Counted from the first letter of the stretch, positions 34,242 to 46,061 are shown. The stretch is 64,000 nt of DNA from Rostrohypoxylon terebratum (GCA_022497145.1 MU385862.1:62001-126000); one strand, 5' to 3'. Program-made: numbers and translations. The notes: generated by a model from the letters alone, not told the origin.

Positions 34242-35914
34242 ATGGGGTTAATAGAGGATATCCAGGGACCTGTGTCGCAATATATGTCACAGCTCTCTAC
34301 ACCGTCGCAAGTCGTGGTAATTGCTGGAGGCATTGTATTCTTGACCGTATTTTTCAATGTTTTACAACAAATCCTCTTCAAGAACCCTAATGAGCCTCCC
34401 CTCGTTTTCCACTGGTTTCCCGTCATAGGGAGTACCATCACCTACGGAATGGACCCTCCCCGATTCTTCAAGGAAAACCGGAAAAAGGTACGAGTGCCGG
34501 CCCCTATTCCCCATTCCCCATTCCCCATTCCCCGATCCTCTTTAATTGGGTCGCGTACTAACAGAAGACGCGACAGTATGGCGATATCTTCACTTTCGTC
34601 CTTTTGGGAAAGAAGACCACCGTGTATCTTGGTACCACCGGCAACGACTTCATCCTTAACGGAAAGATTAAGGATGTCTGCGCCGAGGACATCTACACCG
34701 TCTTGACTACCCCTGTCTTTGGAAAGGACGTCGTCTACGACTGCCCTAACTCCAAGCTCATGGAACAGAAGAAATTCATGAAGATCGCCCTCACCACCGC
34801 CGCTTTCCAATCCTACGTGCCTATCATCGCCGACGAAGTCTCCAGCTACCTCAAGCGATGCCCCGATTTCAAGGGCAAGTCTGGAGTTGTGAACATTCCT
34901 AAGAACATGGCTGAGATCACCATCTTCACTGCCTCTCATTGTCTCCAAGGAAAGGAGGTCCGAAGCAAGTTCGACGAGTCGCTAGCTTCCCTGTACCACG
35001 ATTTAGATATGGGTTTCACCCCAATCAACTTCATGCTTCACTGGGCCCCGCTGCCGTGGAACAAGAGACGCGACCACGCTCAACAGACTATTGCCAAGAT
35101 TTACATGGATATTATCAAGTCGCGTCGTGCTGCTGGCAAGAGTGATGCGCAGGACATGATGTGGCATTTGATGAACTCTACTTACAAGAACGGCACGCCG
35201 GTTCCCGACCACGAGATCGCACACATGTTAATTGCATTGCTTATGGCTGGCCAACACTCTTCCTCTTCGACAAGTTCCTGGATGATGCTACGTCTTGCTT
35301 CGCGCCCTGATATCATGGAAGCCTTGTACCGCGAGCAAAAGGAAGCCCTCGGCGATGACCTACCACCGCTAAAATTTGAGGATCTTGCGAAGCTTCCCTT
35401 GAACCAGGCCATTGTTAAGGAGACTCTCAGACTTCACGCTCCCATTCACTCTATTATGCGCGCTGTTAAGTCTCCCATGCAGGTTCCTGGAACCAAATAC
35501 GTCATCCCCACCAGCCACACTCTGCTCTCCGCATCTGGTGTATCCTCCACAGACCCCCAATATTTCCCCGAGCCGGATAAATGGGAGCCTACACGATGGG
35601 ACAAGAACTCGCCAATCGCCCCGACCGTAGTACGAAACAACGTGGAAGAGGAGGAAAAGATCGACTACGGATATGGTTTGGTCAGCAAGGGAGGAAACTC
35701 GCCATACCTTCCTTTCGGTGCTGGAAGGCATCGTTGCATCGGTGAGCAGTTCGCCAACGTCCAGCTACAGACTATTACGGCTATGTTGGTTCGGGCTTTC
35801 AAGTTCAGGAATGTCGACGGAAGCAGTGATGTTATCGGCACAGATTACGCCTCCATGTTTTCTCGGCCTCTCGAACCAGCTAACATCTACTGGGAGAAGC
35901 GAGATGCGGAGTGA
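34242..35914 (+). CDS. CYP51: Sterol 14-alpha-demethylase, CYP51 (527 aa), CYP51B-like
   Basis: Endoplasmic-reticulum cytochrome P450 that removes the 14-alpha methyl group of lanosterol/eburicol in ergosterol synthesis; target of azole antifungals. Exon 1 is 34242-34487 and exon 2 is 34577-35914. The acceptor at 34576 was preferred over the AG at 34564: it lies about 14 nt after an ACTAAC branch site and yields ENRKKYGDIFTF, which aligns without gaps to the family's ENRAKYGD. An N-terminal membrane anchor (VVVIAGGIVFLTVFFNVL) precedes the NPNEPPLVFHWFP hinge. Also visible are VYDCPN with Tyr136 intact (the position changed in many azole-resistant fungi), the I-helix AGQHSSSSTSSW, the K-helix KETLRLHAP, and the heme loop FGAGRHRCIG with Cys469. 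The N-terminal half resembles the CYP51B paralogue of other Sordariomycetes. Confidence 0.96.
34502..34534 (+). repeat. CCCCATT heptamer repeat inside the CYP51 intron
   Basis: About four copies of a 7-bp unit (CCCCATT) fill a third of the 89-bp intron, between the GTACGA donor and the ACTAAC branch site. It acts as a pyrimidine tract. Confidence 0.85.
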
Positions 35915-36620
35915 ATTCCGAATGAGGCTACGAGGCGTACTTGGTAAATACCTAGAGCTAAAGAGATCTGTACATATATATACATGCGAACTATTAGATG
36001 ACGAGCATGGTCCAAGGCCAAAAAGAGCCTGGCCAAGACATGACATGAAAGAAGACAGCATACCTAGTAGCATATAGCTAGAGTACCTAATACTAATAAT
36101 GAACACGATAAAGATAACAAACACCAACCTACATAACATACGTATCCATCCATACCTACCTAGTACTATCCATGTATCTAAGTCGTGACTGGGGAAGAGG
36201 GAGACGCACGCAGCACGGTGACAGCAGTGACAGCAGTGACAGTACTGACAGAGTAGCAGCTCACCCCGCATGTAACCATCGCCGCTGCACAAGTGTATGA
36301 ATTTGTACGGATTGCCTCTCCAAGGCTCCCTTATGGCTCCCTTATTACTACGCGGATACGACTCAGCCTCCCCAGGGCTCCTAGAGCGAGTCGGTCGAGT
36401 GGTCGAGTGGTCGAGCAGCGAGCTCGGGAAGGCTTGGGAACCCTTGGGAACCCTGCCGGCAATGCGATCATGGAACCCTACGTTTCCGCACGTCTCCACA
36501 ATATACAATGACGCAGTCCAGTCGAAGGCTACCCATCAGGACTCGGCATTTTTGGGACGGGGCGTCGGGGTTCGAGTGGTTGTCTAGAAGGGTTGCATGG
36601 GAATTTTGTGGGTGTCGCAG

Positions 36621-36653
36621 GCGGTGGTGGTGGTGGTGTTGGTGGTGGTGGTG
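36621..36653. repeat. GGT trinucleotide repeat
   Basis: Near-perfect GGT triplets followed by a T-rich run. Confidence 0.85.
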
Positions 36654-37137
36654 TTTTTTGTTTTTTTTTTGCTACTGCGTAAAACTACGTCGATGATCTA
36701 CACATTCGATAACTCCTACGAGCTTTTGCCTAAGAGAATCGACACTACACTATGTAATAATCATTATCTTGGTTTTTAGGCGGGCTTGTGTTACTTTGCA
36801 TCATTTTATTTATCTCAGGTGCCCGGGTTGTTTTTCAACGTTCGAGGTTACTTCCTGTCTCTTTCCCTTTTTTTTTCCTAGGGTGGGTTTATCTTTTTTT
36901 ATTATTATTATCAGTTAACCAGGTCCCGCGCGCGCGGTTTGGATCGGGTCGATAATTTTTAAATTTCAGAGTTAGAAAAACCTGGGAAAGAAAGAAGCGC
37001 CCTGAGAACAACCCCTTGAAACGGTTCAGTTCGAGCAGATTAGGTACTGCTGAGACGCGCAACCCAAACACATCTGTCAACTTCGCAAACTAACGAACTC
37101 TAAACTTGATTTATTACCATTTTTCATTTTTATACCT

Positions 37138-37160
37138 AGCTACTTACTTACTTACTTACC
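37138..37160. repeat. TTAC tetranucleotide repeat
   Basis: Five copies of TTAC about 60 bp upstream of the DUF3074 start codon, probably in its leader. Confidence 0.85.
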
Positions 37161-37217
37161 TAATTGATTCATTCGGACATACATACGTACATAGTAGGAG
37201 ACCACATTTTGGTTGTC

Positions 37218-38342
37218 ATGTCGGCAAACACGCTAGGACCGCTGGTCCGGCTCCGGGGCCTGCGAACAGAGCAGCTCCCGGCGGCGGACGCGACGGCGGA
37301 GGACCTCGCGCCGCTGCTCCTGGCCATCCTGCAGGAGGCCGTGCCGTTCATCGACTCCGCCTCGCCTAAAGCCGCGGGCGCCAAGCCCGACCCTAAGGTC
37401 TGGAAGAGCAAGGGCTCGCACATGCACCACGATTCCAGGGCCAGGGTCGAGGTGCTGGAACGCGTGATCCCGGCGGCCGAGCTGGGCAAGGTCGAGGCTA
37501 GGAGCGCGGCGGGCGAGGGGACGGAGGCGAAGGGCGCGAAGGAGGGCAAGGTTAGGGGCGAGACGTGGTGTTGTCGTAAGAGCGTGCACGTGGACGCGCC
37601 GGAGCGGGGGACGGCTAGCTGGGACGAGTTCGTGCGCGCCTTTCGCGAGGAACACGCGCAGTCCGAGAAGGCCTTCACGCCGGCTTGCCTGGAGGCGCAC
37701 GAGGCGCAGAGCTGGGACTGCGCCGGCGTCGAGGTCGACGAGGGGGGGACTAGGTGGGGTCGCTTCAAGCTCGTCGTCGAGGAGATGCGCCATCGGATCG
37801 GGAAGCCGGTGCTCAAGGACCGCACGTTCCCCGTCCTGCAGATGACGGCTGCGGCGCTGGGGGAGGGGCAGAGGGAGTTTGTGGTCGTGAGCATCCCGGT
37901 GCCGGACTTTGGGGAGAAGTCCGAGAAGAGCATGTTGGCGAAGGAGAAGGGCGCGCAGGTCGCGTTCTACGTTAGCGTGGAGCGGATACGTAGGATCAGC
38001 GGCGCGGAGGGGAAGAGAAGTATCGAGTGGCTGATGGCGACGGCGAGCGACGCCGCGGGCGTCCTGCCCGCTTGGGTGCAGAACCTGGCGGCTCCGGGGG
38101 TCATCTGGAAAGATGTGCCTTTGTTCATGGCTTGGATCGCGAGAGAGAGGAGAAAAGAAGCTAAGACGAAGGACGTGGTGCCTAACGGGGGAGGAAAGGG
38201 AGAGACGAGTAAGAGCACAGGCGCGGACGGCGATGGGAGTAGCATACCGCGGATCTCGTCAGCAGTGGAAGTCGGCAGCTTGCCGACGGTTTCCGAGGAG
38301 ACGTCGAATGATCCCGAACTCGTTGCACATGCAGGCCGTTAG
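37218..38342 (+). CDS. DUF3074 / START-like domain protein (374 aa)
   Basis: The single exon begins at the ATG giving MSANTLGPLVRLRGL. The DUF3074 core is recognisable in order: WCCRKSVHVDAPERGTASWDEF, the segment RWGRFKLVVEEMRHRIGKPVL, KDRTFPVLQMTAA, FVVVSIPVPDF, YVSVERIRRI, IEWLMATASDAAGVLPAWVQ and APGVIWKDVPLFMAWI. DUF3074 is a fungal member of the START/Bet-v-1-like lipid-binding fold; a soluble ligand-binding role, probably lipid, is inferred, and no enzymatic residues are visible. The C-terminal 60 residues are Lys/Ser/Gly-rich and likely disordered. The gene is markedly GC-richer than its neighbours, especially in the first 700 bp, which leaves long shadow frames on the opposite strand. 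Confidence 0.87.
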   Translation: MSANTLGPLVRLRGLRTEQLPAADATAEDLAPLLLAILQEAVPFIDSASPKAAGAKPDPKVWKSKGSHMHHDSRARVEVLERVIPAAELGKVEARSAAGEGTEAKGAKEGKVRGETWCCRKSVHVDAPERGTASWDEFVRAFREEHAQSEKAFTPACLEAHEAQSWDCAGVEVDEGGTRWGRFKLVVEEMRHRIGKPVLKDRTFPVLQMTAAALGEGQREFVVVSIPVPDFGEKSEKSMLAKEKGAQVAFYVSVERIRRISGAEGKRSIEWLMATASDAAGVLPAWVQNLAAPGVIWKDVPLFMAWIARERRKEAKTKDVVPNGGGKGETSKSTGADGDGSSIPRISSAVEVGSLPTVSEETSNDPELVAHAGR

Positions 38343-39218
38343 GTAGATTTTTACCGAAGTAGAGATCAGACAGACGGCGAAGGGATTAGGGAGCACTTGA
38401 TTCTATTCGGGGAGTCACTAGGGGTGTGTGAAGGGGAGATAGGGGTCAACGGTACGGCCAGGTGGTGTCTATGATATCCTAATATGACTCGGGTTGCGAT
38501 TTCGCTGGTAATATTGGAAGGACATAATCTATGGGTATGGTAAGAGTCAGGCGCTTAATTAGGATGTTCAACGGCATGGGCTGTACATAGGTAGAAATCT
38601 GATATTGTCTTATAATTCTTCTTGGCCGAAAATAACTTCTATAACGTGTTTACGTACACCCATATGACTACCTAGGACTAGGGTAAGTACTATCAGGTAC
38701 CTAGGTATGTAGGCATGGAAGCTGCACTGTATTTAACCTAAGGTCGTTCCGATAGCGAGCACACTTAGCAGGACAAGCCTAATGGACAGGCAGGGAGGAG
38801 TACAGCAGTATTTTGTATTAAACTTAATCAATAGATTACATATACCTAGTAAGATATAGCCATCCTGGAGTCTTAATTGATATTATAACCCATGTTTGCT
38901 GAAATGTCTATTGTACGTTAAGTGAAGGAGTGGAAATTGAAGAGTTCCAAATTCCAATAAAAGGTTTGGTATATTAAAAGGTACCGAGTACGAAGTACTT
39001 ATAGTAGGTCTCACAAACATCCCACCATCAGCTATCGATAAGCTCATGGTAAAGAACCGGTGGGTGGTGCTTACCCCTCCGTGACTCTACCTTTTTGCAG
39101 TGTGAGTCAAGAAAATTTCGAGAACGGAGGGAAAGGACGTTGGTCTTTTTTTTAAAAAAAATAAAAAATTAAATAAATAAAACAACCCACTTCGACCACT
39201 TCAACCCGCTCCAACCAA
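38343..39218. other. Intergenic, promoter of the valyl-tRNA synthetase gene
   Basis: About 880 bp with several TAGGTAC/GTACCTAG-type words (38680-38710, 38975-39010) and a homopolymer-rich stretch of T and A just before the gene (39145-39182). No gene seen. Confidence 0.6.
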
Positions 39219-42200
39219 ATGCGACGAACCATCTTCTTGCCATATTCCCCGTAAAATACCGTCAAGTTGTCTAGGCTATTACTTCGAGCACTCTGGGTGC
39301 GCAGGCCGCCATACAGACCAATTCTTCGTTTCAATCGTGCCACAATGGCTACTAACAGTGGTCGTGGTAACCCCATTAACGCGTCCGAGGGCCCAAGCAA
39401 AGTTGGCGAGGGTGCACCACCCCCAGTCCCCGACGATGTCAAGGGTGCCGTGAAAGAAGCTGCGGGACAGTCCGACGGTCCTGGTGTCCATGCCCAAGGT
39501 CAAGATGCAGGTGCAGCACCCGCTGGCGCTAAGGTTAAGACCGAAAAGGAGTTAGAGAAGGAACGCAAGAAGGCTGAGAAAGCCGCCAAGTTCGCAGAGA
39601 AGCAGGCCAAAGCTGCTGCCCAGAACCCAGCTACCAGCAAGAACAAGGAGAAGAAGGCCAAGGCTCAGAAAGCCGAAGAAGAGGAACTCCCTCCTTATGT
39701 CGAAGAAACCCCAGCCGGCGAGAAGAAACGACTTCGATCCCTCGACGACCCCCAACTAAAAGCCTACAACCCGATCGCCGTCGAAAGTGCTTGGTATGAA
39801 TGGTGGGAGAAGTCAGGCTTCTTCCAGCCTCAATTTACACCCGATGGCAAGGTGAAAGAGGAGGGATCCTTCGTGATCGTTATACCACCCCCCAACGTGA
39901 CGGGTGCCCTACATATGGGTCACGCCTTGGGCAACTCCCTCCAGGATGTCATGATCAGATGGAACCGTATGCATGGCAAGACAACACTGTGGCTACCCGG
40001 CTGTGACCATGCCGGTATTAGCACCCAAAGCGTTGTCGAGAACATGTTATGGAGACGACAGGGTAAAACCCGACACGATCTAGGACGGAAGAAGTTCGTA
40101 GAGACCGTTTGGGAGTGGAAAGAAGATTACCACAATCGAATCAACAACGCGCAACGTAAGATGGGTGGCTCAACCGATTGGAGTAGGGAGGCCTTCACTA
40201 TGGATAAGAACCTAAGTGCGGCCGTGACGGAAACCTTCGTCAAGCTCCACGAGGAGGGCACTATCTACCGTGCAAACCGCCTTGTTAACTGGTGCACGAA
40301 GCTCAACACGGCACTTTCCAACTTGGAAGTCGTCAACAAGGAGTTGACAGGTCGAACGCTGCTCGATGTGCCCGGATACGACAAGAAGGTCGAGTTTGGA
40401 ATCATCGTCCACTTCAAGTACCCCATCGAGGGCACCGAGGAGACTATCGAGGTCGCTACTACGCGTCCCGAGACGATGTTAGGTGATACTGGTATCGCCG
40501 TCCACCCCAAGGACGAAAGATACAAACACCTCGTTGGCAAGAACGCCATCCACCCTTTCATCCCCGGTCGTCTGTTGCCTATCGTCGCCGATGACTATGT
40601 TGACCTAGAATTCGGTACTGGTGCCGTAAAAATCACCCCAGCTCACGACCCCAACGATTTTGCGCTAGGTCAGAGACACAATTTGCAATTCATCAACATC
40701 CTAACGGACGACGGACTCATGAACGAGAATGCGGGCCCCTACAAGGGCCACAAGCGATTCGACGTAAGATATACCATCCAAGCCGATCTCAAGGAGAAGG
40801 GCTTGTACGTCGACAAGAAAGACAACCCTATGAAAGTCCCTCTTTGTGAAAAATCGAAGGATATTATCGAGCCTATCATGAAGCCCCAATGGTGGATGAG
40901 AATGAAGGACCTTGCCGCTGAAGCGATCAAGGTAGTGAAAAACGGCGAGATCAAAATAAAGCCAGAGACCGCCGAAAAGAGCTACTACAGATGGATGGAA
41001 GATATCAACGATTGGTGTCTTTCCCGACAACTCTGGTGGGGTCACCAATGTCCTGTATACTTTGCCAAGGTTGAGGGTGAGGCAGGCGATCGCGCAGACG
41101 ACAAGCTGTGGTTCTCTGGCCGAACTGAGGAAGAAGCCCAAGCAAAAGCCGAAAAAGCTTTGGCAGGCAAGAAATTCACACTGGAGCGCGACGAAGACGT
41201 GTTGGACACCTGGTTTTCTTCCGGATTGTGGCCTTTCTCGACTCTTGGGTGGCCTAACAAGACCCACGACTTGCAAACGCTTTACCCGACCAGTGTCCTC
41301 GAAACCGGATGGGATATTTTGTTCTTCTGGATTGCGCGAATGATTATGCTTGGCCTGAAGATGGTTGGCCAAATTCCGTTCCGCGAGGTCTACTGCCATT
41401 CCCTCGTGCGAGACTCAGAAGGAAGAAAGATGTCCAAGTCTTTGGGTAACGTCATTGACCCTCTCGACGTCATCAGTGGAATACCCCTAGACAAACTTCA
41501 CGAGAAGCTAGCTCTTGGAAACTTACATCCTAGTGAAATTGAAAAAGCTACGAAATACCAAAAGACAGCTTTCCCGGATGGTATCCCTCAATGTGGAGCC
41601 GATGCTCTCCGGTTTTGCATGGTCAATTACACCACTGGCGGAGGAGACATCAACTTCGATATCAAGGTCATGCACGGTTACCGAAAGTTCTGTAACAAGA
41701 TCTACCAGGCTACAAAATATGTGCTCGGTAAAATAGACCAGGACTTCGTCCCTCAGAAGACTGGAAAATTAACCGGGAAGGAATCCCTTGCTGAGAAGTG
41801 GATTCTTCACAAGATGAACTCAGCCACCAAGGAGATAAACGAGTCTATCGCAGACCGAGAATTCAACAAGTCGACGTTGACGGTATACCAATACTGGTAC
41901 AACCATCTTTGCGATGTGTACATAGAGAACTCGAAGGCCCTCATCCAGGATGGCACACCAGATGAGAAGCGCTCAGCTATCGACACGCTATACACCGCGC
42001 TTGACAGTGCGTTAAGATTAATCCACCCATTCATGCCTTTCTTGACAGAAGAATTATGGCAGCGTCTCCCGCGTCGCCCTGGCGACAAAACTCCATCGAT
42101 CATGCTCGCGCGATACCCTACGTATGATCCAGAGTTGGACAACCCTACGGCTGAGGCCGCTTACGAGCTCGTCTTGGGTTGCTCTAAGGGTATTAGGTCT

Positions 42201-42696
42201 TTGATGACTGAATATGCCCTCAAGGACGGAGCCAAGAGTAAGTTACCAAAGTAGATCTTATTTCGCCATACTAACTAATGTTACCATAGTTTTCGTCCAA
42301 ACTTACGACGAGACAGCGCACCAAACCGCCGTCGAGCAGGTACAGTCCATCAAGTCACTAGGCGGTAAGGGTGTCACCGACATCGAGGTAATCCCAGGCT
42401 CGCAAGCCCGACCCGCGGGATGCGTAGCGTTCCCGGTGTCCAGCTCAGCGGCAGTATTCCTCCACGTCAAGGGCCGCGTGGACATCGACGACGAAATCGC
42501 CAAGGCTAGCAAGAAGCTCGAAAAGACACGCCTGGCTATCGCGAAGCAGTCTAAGCTCCTAGCCGACCCGGGTTACCAGTCCAAGGTCACAGCAGCCATC
42601 CAGGAAGCCGACAAGAAGAGGCTCGCGGACCTCGAGTCCGAGGCTAAGGGCTTCGAAGGAACGATCAAGCAGTTCGAGGCTTTGAAGCTGGAGTAG
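39219..42696 (+). CDS. VAS1: Valyl-tRNA synthetase, class I (1099 aa from the internal ATG; longer spliced mitochondrial form proposed)
   Basis: Charges tRNA-Val. The main reading frame has an ATG at 39345 (MATNSGRG), a charged Ala/Lys-rich N-terminal extension as in eukaryotic cytosolic ValRS, PPNVTGALHMGHAL with the HIGH-type motif at residues 190-193, the editing domain (ATTRPETMLGDT), KMSKS at 695-699, and the anticodon-binding and C-terminal coiled-coil arms. The final exon, 42290-42696, follows a 52-bp intron with a CTAAC branch site. An upstream ATG at 39219 can be joined in frame by a 53-bp GT-AG intron (39251-39303) to give an Arg/Pro-rich presequence (MRRTIFLPYSP, then PPYRPILRFNRAT) before the internal ATG. 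This would make one gene serve cytosol and mitochondrion, as VAS1 does in yeast. That splice is inferred. Confidence 0.95.
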
Positions 42697-43660
42697 GTGG
42701 ATACTCATGCGAAAAAGTCCCTTTGTGCGAGGAAGGAGATGCTCAGCTGCTATATAGGTAGACGATGGGTATCTCGAGAGTGGTAGCTAGTTGGTTAGTT
42801 AGTTAAAATGTGGCTGACCAGCTTTCACGTAGAGAGAAGCAGATGCTCAGATCAAGACAAGTCCAGGTATAATGAACTACATAGGTGGCTTTTTTTTCAG
42901 AAGCGAGATGTGAGATGTGAGATGTGATATATCGATCTCGGCGTGCATATACTGTACATTAAGTACCTACTAAAGTGACGGTTTACTCACCGACCTACAT
43001 ACGTGTAACATGGATCTGGATCCCGGAGTTGAGGCATTATTGTTCCAGCATGCATACCTCCTACCTAGTACAAAGGCGTGGAAGCACACAGGTAGATACT
43101 ATTACTACTTATATGTTAGCAGACGGAAATGACCGTATATGCAGATAGTATATGCAGATGGATCGGATGTGAGAGGGGCCGGGCGTTATAGGACTCATAG
43201 GTACATTAACGCCGACCGAGATCGGTTATGTATGTATCTATGCAGGACCCAGGTAATAGTGATTTGATAGTTGAGGTACTTATGCCCACTCATGTGAGAG
43301 GTTACTCGAGAAAACCATAGATCGATACCTGTAGGTACCTGTGCTCCAGATGACAATAGCCAAAAAGCATCACATTGTATCACACGCAGCTTTCAGAATC
43401 CAAGATAAATGACGTAAATTTCGACAACTCAATTCAGCTATATACATTGGTATACAACAACTCAACGCCTTATGCACCATGCCCCCAAGAAAAATGGGTC
43501 TTTTTGACCTCCCTGATATTTTTTCCCGGCACCTAATAAATATAAGAAAGAAAAAATGAAAACAGATGGGTATTATATAGCAGCCTATATCAACAGCGCA
43601 GCTTTCTCCTGGGAAGCAAAAAAATGCGACTCCTAAATTTACGGGACGGATGGCTTTATT
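42697..43660. other. Convergent intergenic spacer
   Basis: 964 bp between the stops of the valyl-tRNA synthetase (+) and ammonium transporter (-). It contains AGATGTG repeats (42905-42928) and CTACCTAG-type words. No gene seen. Confidence 0.6.
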
Positions 43661-45482
43661 TTACCGGCTGCTGCTTTCGGTGGCCGCGTCCGCTGCTTCT
43701 TCCGCTGCCTCCTCTTTAGCAGGAGCCCTCGCAGAAGCTCCCATTTTCTCCTGCTGTTTCTCTAGATCTTTCTCTATGCTATGGCCATTTGTGTTGGCCA
43801 TGTTTTGGTGCTCCTCGATGCCGTGCTGGGGAATAAACCGGTGGCCACCAGAGGTAGGCTCTTCCTTGGCGGGGGTCCAGGCGAGGAAATCGCGGCGGAC
43901 CTCGACGTAGTCGTATGCGAATTCACCGAGCTGGTCATCGTCCATGCCGAGGAGCTCGGCTTCTTCCGTTGCGCGTAGGTGTAGTCCCGGCACGAGATCG
44001 ACGAGCTTGGCAATAATGGCCGACATGACGAAACTGTAACCGCAAGCTGCTACGATGTACGCGACCTGGATGTATAATTGCGCGTAGTGGTGGTCAATCC
44101 AACCGCCGGGGAACACGCCGTTGTTGACACCGTCCAGGCCGATAATGTAGTTTGCGCCGAACAAGGCGTTGAAAACGAGTCCAACAATGCCACCGATGCC
44201 GTGTTCGGCGAACACATCGAGGGAGTCGTCGATTCCAACGAGGAACTTGACTGTATTGGATATTAGTTAAGCCTTCACGCATGAGTATTTGAGCAAAAAT
44301 TACCTTTGGTGCCAAAGTTACAGCACACGCCGGTAACAACTCCCAGAATGATAGATGCCCAGGGAGGGATGAATCCGGACGCAGGCGTAGCGGCAACAAG
44401 GCCGGAGATAACACCAGAACACCATCCAACCATCGACCACTTCTTCGCGAGACGGAAGTCGAGAAGACACCAAGTCATAGCGGCAAATGTAGCAGTCAAG
44501 CAAGAGTTCCAGCACGCCATCGTCGCTCGTAAGTTGGCGCCGAAGGCAGATCCACCGTTGAAACCTAGCCAGCCGAACCACAGGAAAACGGTGCCAAGCG
44601 TAACTAAGGAAACGTTGTGAGGGCGGAAGTTTAGCATCATTTTCTCGTGACGTCGGCCGAGAACCCACGAATAGGCCAGAGCGGATAGACCGGAACCGAT
44701 TTCGACGGGGCCGCCTCCGGCATAGTCGAGGACACCGTATTTATAAGCCCATCCATTTACATTCCAAACCCAGCAGGCGAGGGGGCAGTAGACGAGGGTG
44801 GCCCAGAAAAAGGTGAAGACCATGGCGGGAAGCATGCGACCACGTTCGGCGACCGCACCGATGACGAGAGCTGCCGTGACAGCGCAGAACATCATCTAAA
44901 ATACGCGTCAGTTGGTATTTCTCCGGATCAAAAACTCGATGGTTCTTTTTTACGAAGGAAATATGTAAAGAAAAACTAACCTGGTAAAAAGAGTAGAGTA
45001 GTTCGGGGATTAGAGGGGAGCCAGGAGAAGGCATTGCGAGGGTGTTCATCAGACCGAAATGGTGGAGATCTCCAATGAAGCCATTGGTAGCGGTCGAGCT
45101 GAAAGCTAACGAGTAGCCCCAGAAGTACCACTGGAAGATGATGACGCTGAAGGACATCATACAAACCCAGATCAGGGACAGAGCTGACTTTCTTCGAGAT
45201 AGGCCGGAATACAGGAAGGCGATTCCGGGTACCATCAGCAGGACCATACATGCTGCAACGATAATGAACGCCTGATCGCCTGATTGGTACCATTGGTTAA
45301 GATTCTCGGTGTCTGTGGTGAGAATGGAGTTAGCTTCGGTTGAAGGGCGATTTCTCATCTTTACTTGAATTCGTGATAAATTGGATGAGGTTTCACGTAC
45401 TAGAATCTCCCCCGGTCTCGTCGTTCGTGCCATTGAACGTAGTGGGCGCACCGACCCACGAGTAGGACGGTTGCCACGACAT
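43661..45482 (-). CDS. Ammonium transporter, AMT/Mep family (531 aa)
   Basis: Plasma-membrane ammonium permease. Four exons, 45482-45401, 45312-44981, 44895-44304 and 44250-43661, closing to 532 codons; introns are 53-88 bp. About eleven hydrophobic spans are visible. Family landmarks are FIIVAACMVLLMVPGIAFLYSGL in span 1, the Trp-rich FQWYFWGYSLAF with the selectivity-gate region, DYAGGGPVEIGSGLSALAYSW (the AMT signature with the first pore-histidine position substituted by Glu in VEIGSG, typical of some Mep proteins), LGTVFLWFGWLGFNGGSA, and EHGIGGIVGLVFNALFG with the second pore histidine. The cytosolic C-terminus carries the YDYVEVRRDF motif and ends in an Ala/Glu-rich tail. Two overlapping GATA words, the AreA/GATA-factor core, at 46062-46072 upstream fit nitrogen control (inference). 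The start ATG gives MSWQPSYSWVG. Confidence 0.94.
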
Positions 45483-45529
45483 GTTGTCGATGGGTCGGTG
45501 TTAGTTATTATATATAGGTATGTATAGCT

Positions 45530-45628
45530 NNNNNNNNNNNNNNNNNNNNNNNNNNNNNNNNNNNNNNNNNNNNNNNNNNNNNNNNNNNNNNNNNNNNNNN
45601 NNNNNNNNNNNNNNNNNNNNNNNNNNNN
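45530..45628. other. Assembly gap, 99 Ns
   Basis: Unknown bases immediately upstream of the ammonium transporter. The gap abuts a TATATGG array, so it most likely results from collapse or failure of that repeat. Confidence 0.98.
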
Positions 45629-45732
45629 TATATGGTATATGGTATATGGTATATGGTATATGGTATATGGTATATGGTATATGGTATATGGTATATGGTA
45701 TATGGTATATGGTATATGGTATATGGTATATA
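45629..45732. repeat. TATATGG heptamer array
   Basis: About fourteen near-perfect copies of a 7-bp unit between the assembly gap and unique sequence. It is within 250 bp of the ammonium transporter start codon, so it lies in its promoter. The true copy number is unknown because of the gap. Confidence 0.95.
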
Positions 45733-46061
45733 TCGATAGGCTGTTTCGAGATGGGTTACTAAAAAAAGTCTTAGAGGGGAAATTCTACTCGAAAACGAAA
45801 ACGAGGGCGTCGAGAATAGGAAGAGGCGAGAAAGAATCGAAACAGCATCTGATCTGAACTTTAGGTTCGCAACGACGCGGGATCTACGCGAGTATATATG
45901 AGAGAAGAGACCGAAAAAAAATCTTAGACTCTGTAGATCTGGCTAGACCCTAGCTGTCTTTTTGGGTTTGTAGATGCAACCTTGGACTATGAATGGAGTT
46001 TGAATGGAGTTTGAATGGACCTTGAATGGACCTTGGGAAGAAGACGGAACCAATTTTGCGA

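Larger units (their letters stand above)
35915..37217. other. Intergenic spacer with simple repeats
   Basis: 1.3 kb between CYP51 and the DUF3074 gene in the same orientation. It holds ACAGCAGTG-type repeats (36220-36255), a GGT tract (36621-36653) and a TTAC tetranucleotide run (37138-37160) just before the next gene. A 247-codon open frame on the minus strand runs back into the CYP51 3' end; it has no motif and I treat it as chance. Confidence 0.6.

Noticed and set aside
34442..34948. 168-codon minus-strand ORF
   Set aside because: Antisense to CYP51 exon 2 and its intron; the plus-strand frame carries the P450 motifs.
35765..36508. 247-codon minus-strand ORF
   Set aside because: Overlaps the CYP51 3' end and repeat-rich spacer; Ser/Cys/His-rich with no motif and no conserved start.
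37169..37933. 254- and 186-codon minus-strand ORFs
   Set aside because: Shadows of the very GC-rich DUF3074 coding sequence.
45639..45857. ORF encoding repeated Met-Val-Tyr-Gly-Ile-Trp-Tyr
   Set aside because: Pure translation of the TATATGG microsatellite.
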